In this document: positions 61,180 to 64,000 of the stretch, piece after piece
Layout: every line of letters begins with the position of its first letter
How positions within the stretch are numbered: the first letter of the stretch is position 1
Source of the DNA: Endomychus coccineus
Taxonomy: Eukaryota; Arthropoda; Insecta; Coleoptera; Endomychidae
NCBI GenBank assembly: GCA_958510875.1
Contig: OY294071.1
Coordinates: 37,850,581 to 37,914,580 of the forward strand
Direction of reading: 5' to 3'
DNA length: 64,000 nt
Notes under the pieces: generated by a model
The model's database searches: none
Told to the model about the DNA's origin: nothing
Seen by the model: only the letters and a program-made list of their open reading frames with translations
Made by a program: the position numbers and the translations under genes

Positions 61180-61960
61180 TGTTTTATGAAACGTAGGTAC
61201 GAGTTTTGCATAAAAATGTTTGTATCCTTGGAATAACAGTTGAATTAGAAGACCTTGGAAATGCTGTACATACCCTCGCACTAGGTACTATTACGTCATC
61301 AATTTTGTGTCGTCAGCATCAGGTGACTTCTATTGCGAAGTTTTTATTGGTTAGATGTGACGAACGGCGGCCATCTTCTAAATTGGAAATAAAAACGAAA
61401 ATATTCATGGCTGCGACAGACCTGTGTGTAAGACTAGCATACCTAACAACTAACACCATCGAGTTGGTTCGTGTATGTGATGTGAGAGCGAGTGCAATCG
61501 ACATCGGCTAAATGTAATGAACGCGCTGCTGCCTTCCACATTTATAAACGTTATAAATTCTACTTTTTCAGTGTGAATTGTGTAATAAATAGTTAATTGT
61601 CGGTGTTATTAAAAAAACTATTATTTAAAACGTAAACATTTGTTGGATAATTTCTCGCAATCTTCATAAACATCAATGTATTCTTCTTTAATGACACTAT
61701 GGCCGCTAAAACATAACCAGTGGAAGAAGTAACCCGCCTTAACCTCATTCGCAACATTAGTAAACAACCACGGTATTTTCTATCTATGGAAATAATAAGC
61801 AGACTGCAAGGAAAATTAAACCTGCTAGAGCACTATTATAAGGTATCACCACCCTTCATCAATTGAAAAAATAAGCAGCATAACCATGCTTAGTACTCTA
61901 CTGCAGCAAACTCAGTTTGTCCCAAATTTATATATGTAAGTTGATTGGAACTGCAATAAA
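61180..61960 (+). promoter_or_regulatory. CpG-richer 5' region of the downstream gene
   Basis: 61300-61530 is clearly less AT-rich than its surroundings and has several CpG dinucleotides (gtgacgaacggcggccatct, gcgagtgcaatcgacatcgg). Open frames on both strands here reflect base composition. The region lies 400-650 bases before the ATG at 61961 and is a good candidate for the promoter and first, untranslated exon; no exact start or splice was fixed. Confidence 0.45.
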
Positions 61961-63180
61961 ATGAGTGTAAAACAAGAACGTCATGATGAAGCTGAAATTC
62001 AGGAGATGGCTGCTAAGATGGTTGAGGAAAACAGAGCGAAGATGGCAACTCCACAAAGAACTCCCTTAACTCCTGGCCAAGGTATGAACATTCTGAGCTA
62101 TCTCAATTCAAATAACGCTAAAGGTAAAAACACTGCATCTCCTGGGATTACAGCAACTTTACTTGAAGGCACCAAAAATGTAGATGAAGCATCACTCAGA
62201 GGCAGATTTGGATGGATATCTATATCAAAGGTTCACATTCCATACATTATAAGAGGAACTGAATTTTTCTGTTCAGTTAGGATGGTAGAAATGAAAGTGT
62301 TGAATAGGTATTTAACTTATTTACATCCGGATATTTACAATTGTACTTGTATTAGAAGTTACTACATTACAGAAGCAGAAAGTAGACTGTTGAATGAAAT
62401 TAATTTAAAACATTGCGACTGCCAGTTTGGTAGGGAACAATTTACTACTCGTGATCTGATCGTCAGGCTAAATGACGCGAATGAATTTCAAAAGTTTTTA
62501 AGTGCATGCTATGCTAAACTTGTTAGTGGTGAAGTTAATGCACTAGATAGATGTGGCTTCATTCGAATAAACAAAGAATCAGTGGTTCCATATACAATCT
62601 ACAATGAGCAGAAATATGTGCCCTTATTTTATTTTGAAGGTGAAACAGACAATTTAAAACAAAAAGCAGATAAACTTGAAGGTTGGGATTTATCATATTT
62701 GAAATTTTGTTGTAAAGTGCAAGGTATTCGTAATGAATTATTTGCCCATGATTCTTGTTCTGTAATTAGTTTGAACGATATTAAAAATTATTTTCCACCT
62801 GGTACACTTTTTGAGGATTATTGGCCAAAAAAGAATATGGACTCTCAATTACTGATAAGCAATTCAAATAGAGTACCACAGCAAATCATACAGTGGACAA
62901 GACAACCAACAGCACCTCCCATTCAAGCTCAACCTCCCCCATCTCCAAAGCCAGCAACCCAAGCAAAAGCAGCCACCAATAGTCAAGTGCACAATGTACA
63001 TGTATACTCTAACTATGGACTTGGTGGAGGTCAACCTCCCTATCATAGTCCTCAGCCTAGGACTGCAAGTTCAGCTGTTCGTGCATCATATCCATCAACA
63101 CCAAGCAACAGACATATGAGACCTTCTTACTACAATACCATGTCTCAGGCACCTCCTCCTCTGGTTCGAGCATCTCAGCC
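61961..63180 (+). CDS. first coding exon of a conserved-looking protein, family not recognised
   Basis: The frame starts MSVKQERHDEAEIQEMAAKM and runs 406 residues. Residues 1-70 are hydrophilic and helix-prone. Residues 80-310 look like a globular domain rich in aromatic residues and cysteine: GRFGWISISKVHIPYIIRG, VLNRYLTYLHPDIYNCTCI, YYITEAESRLLNEINLKHC, then RCGFIRINKESVVPYTIY, YVPLFYFEGETDNL and CCKVQGIRNELF. Residues 320-406 are low-complexity, rich in P, Q, S and A (QAQPPPSPKPATQAKAA). No transposon motif or membrane segment is present. A regulatory or nucleic-acid-related nuclear role would fit, but I cannot show it. The TAA at 63182 lies within CAGCC|GTAAGT, a consensus donor at 63181, so the main transcript probably splices at 63180 and continues past the window. 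Confidence 0.8.
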
Positions 63181-64000
63181 GTAAGTTATACTTTAGTTTT
63201 CTTTGCATTTTACAATGTAGTTATTATTTTTATGTAGTGATGTAAATGGCACAATTTTACTTGTCATACCTGGTTCAATTTGTTCACATTTCACAATCTG
63301 CTCTGTATTATTTAAAGATTGAAATGTACAAGTCACTTAAACAAACTGTATAGTTATTTGTTTTGGACATTGTTTAAATTATTATTTCCTATAATAATCT
63401 CTGAATTATGATTATTAAGTCTTTATAATGTTTTTTCTTGTAAATTCATGTGTCAACTTATTCATGAACATCTTCATAGAATTGTTCTGTTTTGCACTTG
63501 TCGTGAACCTCATGGATTTCTTTGTCTTCGCTAACAATTGTGCTAATTTACAAAAAAGTATGAAATAATAGACTTTACTCTTACTGTGATGATGTTTACT
63601 CAGAAACATTCTCTAGTTATAATTATCCAACTTATATTATATAAATCAATAATGAATATACGATTGGACAACTAATATAGCATCAAAATGTGTATATATA
63701 TTAATTTTTATATAGATATATATAATATGAATTAATTTGCCTGGTAATTATCAATTTTTATGTTGGACCCACGGAAATGTTTTTCAATATACAACATTTT
63801 TTTATTTGATATCAGTATGTTATGTTGATATAAGCAATTCCAAACTGAATTTCCATAATAAACACATACCACCTATTCTTATTTTATTGGAAAAGAATTT
63901 TCAATTAATTCAATAGTAGTTCACAATTGCAGTATTATCAAAATAACACTATTAAAAGTTACTCTCTTACAAAAACTTTTCCTTTTGCACAAGATCAACT
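63181..64000. other. presumed intron (or alternative 3' UTR) of the preceding gene
   Basis: AT-rich, with no exon-like block seen up to the window end. If the intron is retained, translation stops one codon in and this becomes 3' untranslated sequence. Confidence 0.5.

Noticed and set aside
61206..61511. 101-codon plus-strand frame and a 61-codon minus-strand frame
   Set aside because: Both overlap the CpG-richer promoter-like region; open on both strands, with no domain or splice support.

Overview
This window is AT-rich eukaryotic nuclear DNA, almost certainly from an insect. The evidence is spliced genes with GT-AG introns, clear homologues of insect V-ATPase, CPT2, SV2-like and Ariadne-1 proteins, and a dense load of insect-type transposons. 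A beetle is possible, but the sequence alone does not fix the order. No tRNA, rRNA or CRISPR array was seen.

Layout. 1-2706 (+): two tandem copies of the V-ATPase c'' proteolipid gene (VhaPPA1); the first is cut by the window edge. 3608-7944 (-): a complete six-exon mitochondrial carnitine palmitoyltransferase 2 (CPT2, 659 codons) with a Penelope-like retroelement in its third-largest-scale intron space, the long intron 1. 8652-9111: a broken THAP gene. 9864-12131: three short P-element-like transposons, each with a perfect 8-bp target duplication; two still carry a THAP zinc-finger frame. 12499-15390 (-): an SV2-like major-facilitator transporter (556 codons, five exons). 15.4-35.7 kb: a gene-poor stretch with scattered repeats, a pogo-type relic, a coiled-coil frame, several hairpins and, on the minus strand, at least three exon-like blocks (19400-29522) that look like an unrecognised gene. 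35.7-42 kb: Tc1/mariner-type relics, two long foldback elements and two LINE remnants. 42277-56132 (-): the RBR ubiquitin ligase ariadne-1 (505 codons, seven exons); its two large introns hold Penelope and LINE copies and a 3.74-kb foldback element with a nested TTAA element. 56773-57749: a nearly perfect Penelope-derived palindrome. 58264-58422: a second THAP relic with two TGA codons at tryptophan positions. 61961-63180 (+): the first coding exon of a conserved-looking gene I could not name, whose apparent stop lies inside a consensus splice donor.

The host genes are unrelated housekeeping genes: organelle acidification, fatty-acid import to mitochondria, vesicle transport and ubiquitin ligation. 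They do not form a pathway. The outstanding feature of the window is its mobile DNA: inverted-repeat (palindromic) architecture recurs in at least four Penelope-like, Tc1/mariner-like and unclassified families, and THAP domains appear in two relic genes and one TIR element family. All exon boundaries were read by eye from splice consensus and reading-frame phase. No alignment or transcript data were available.
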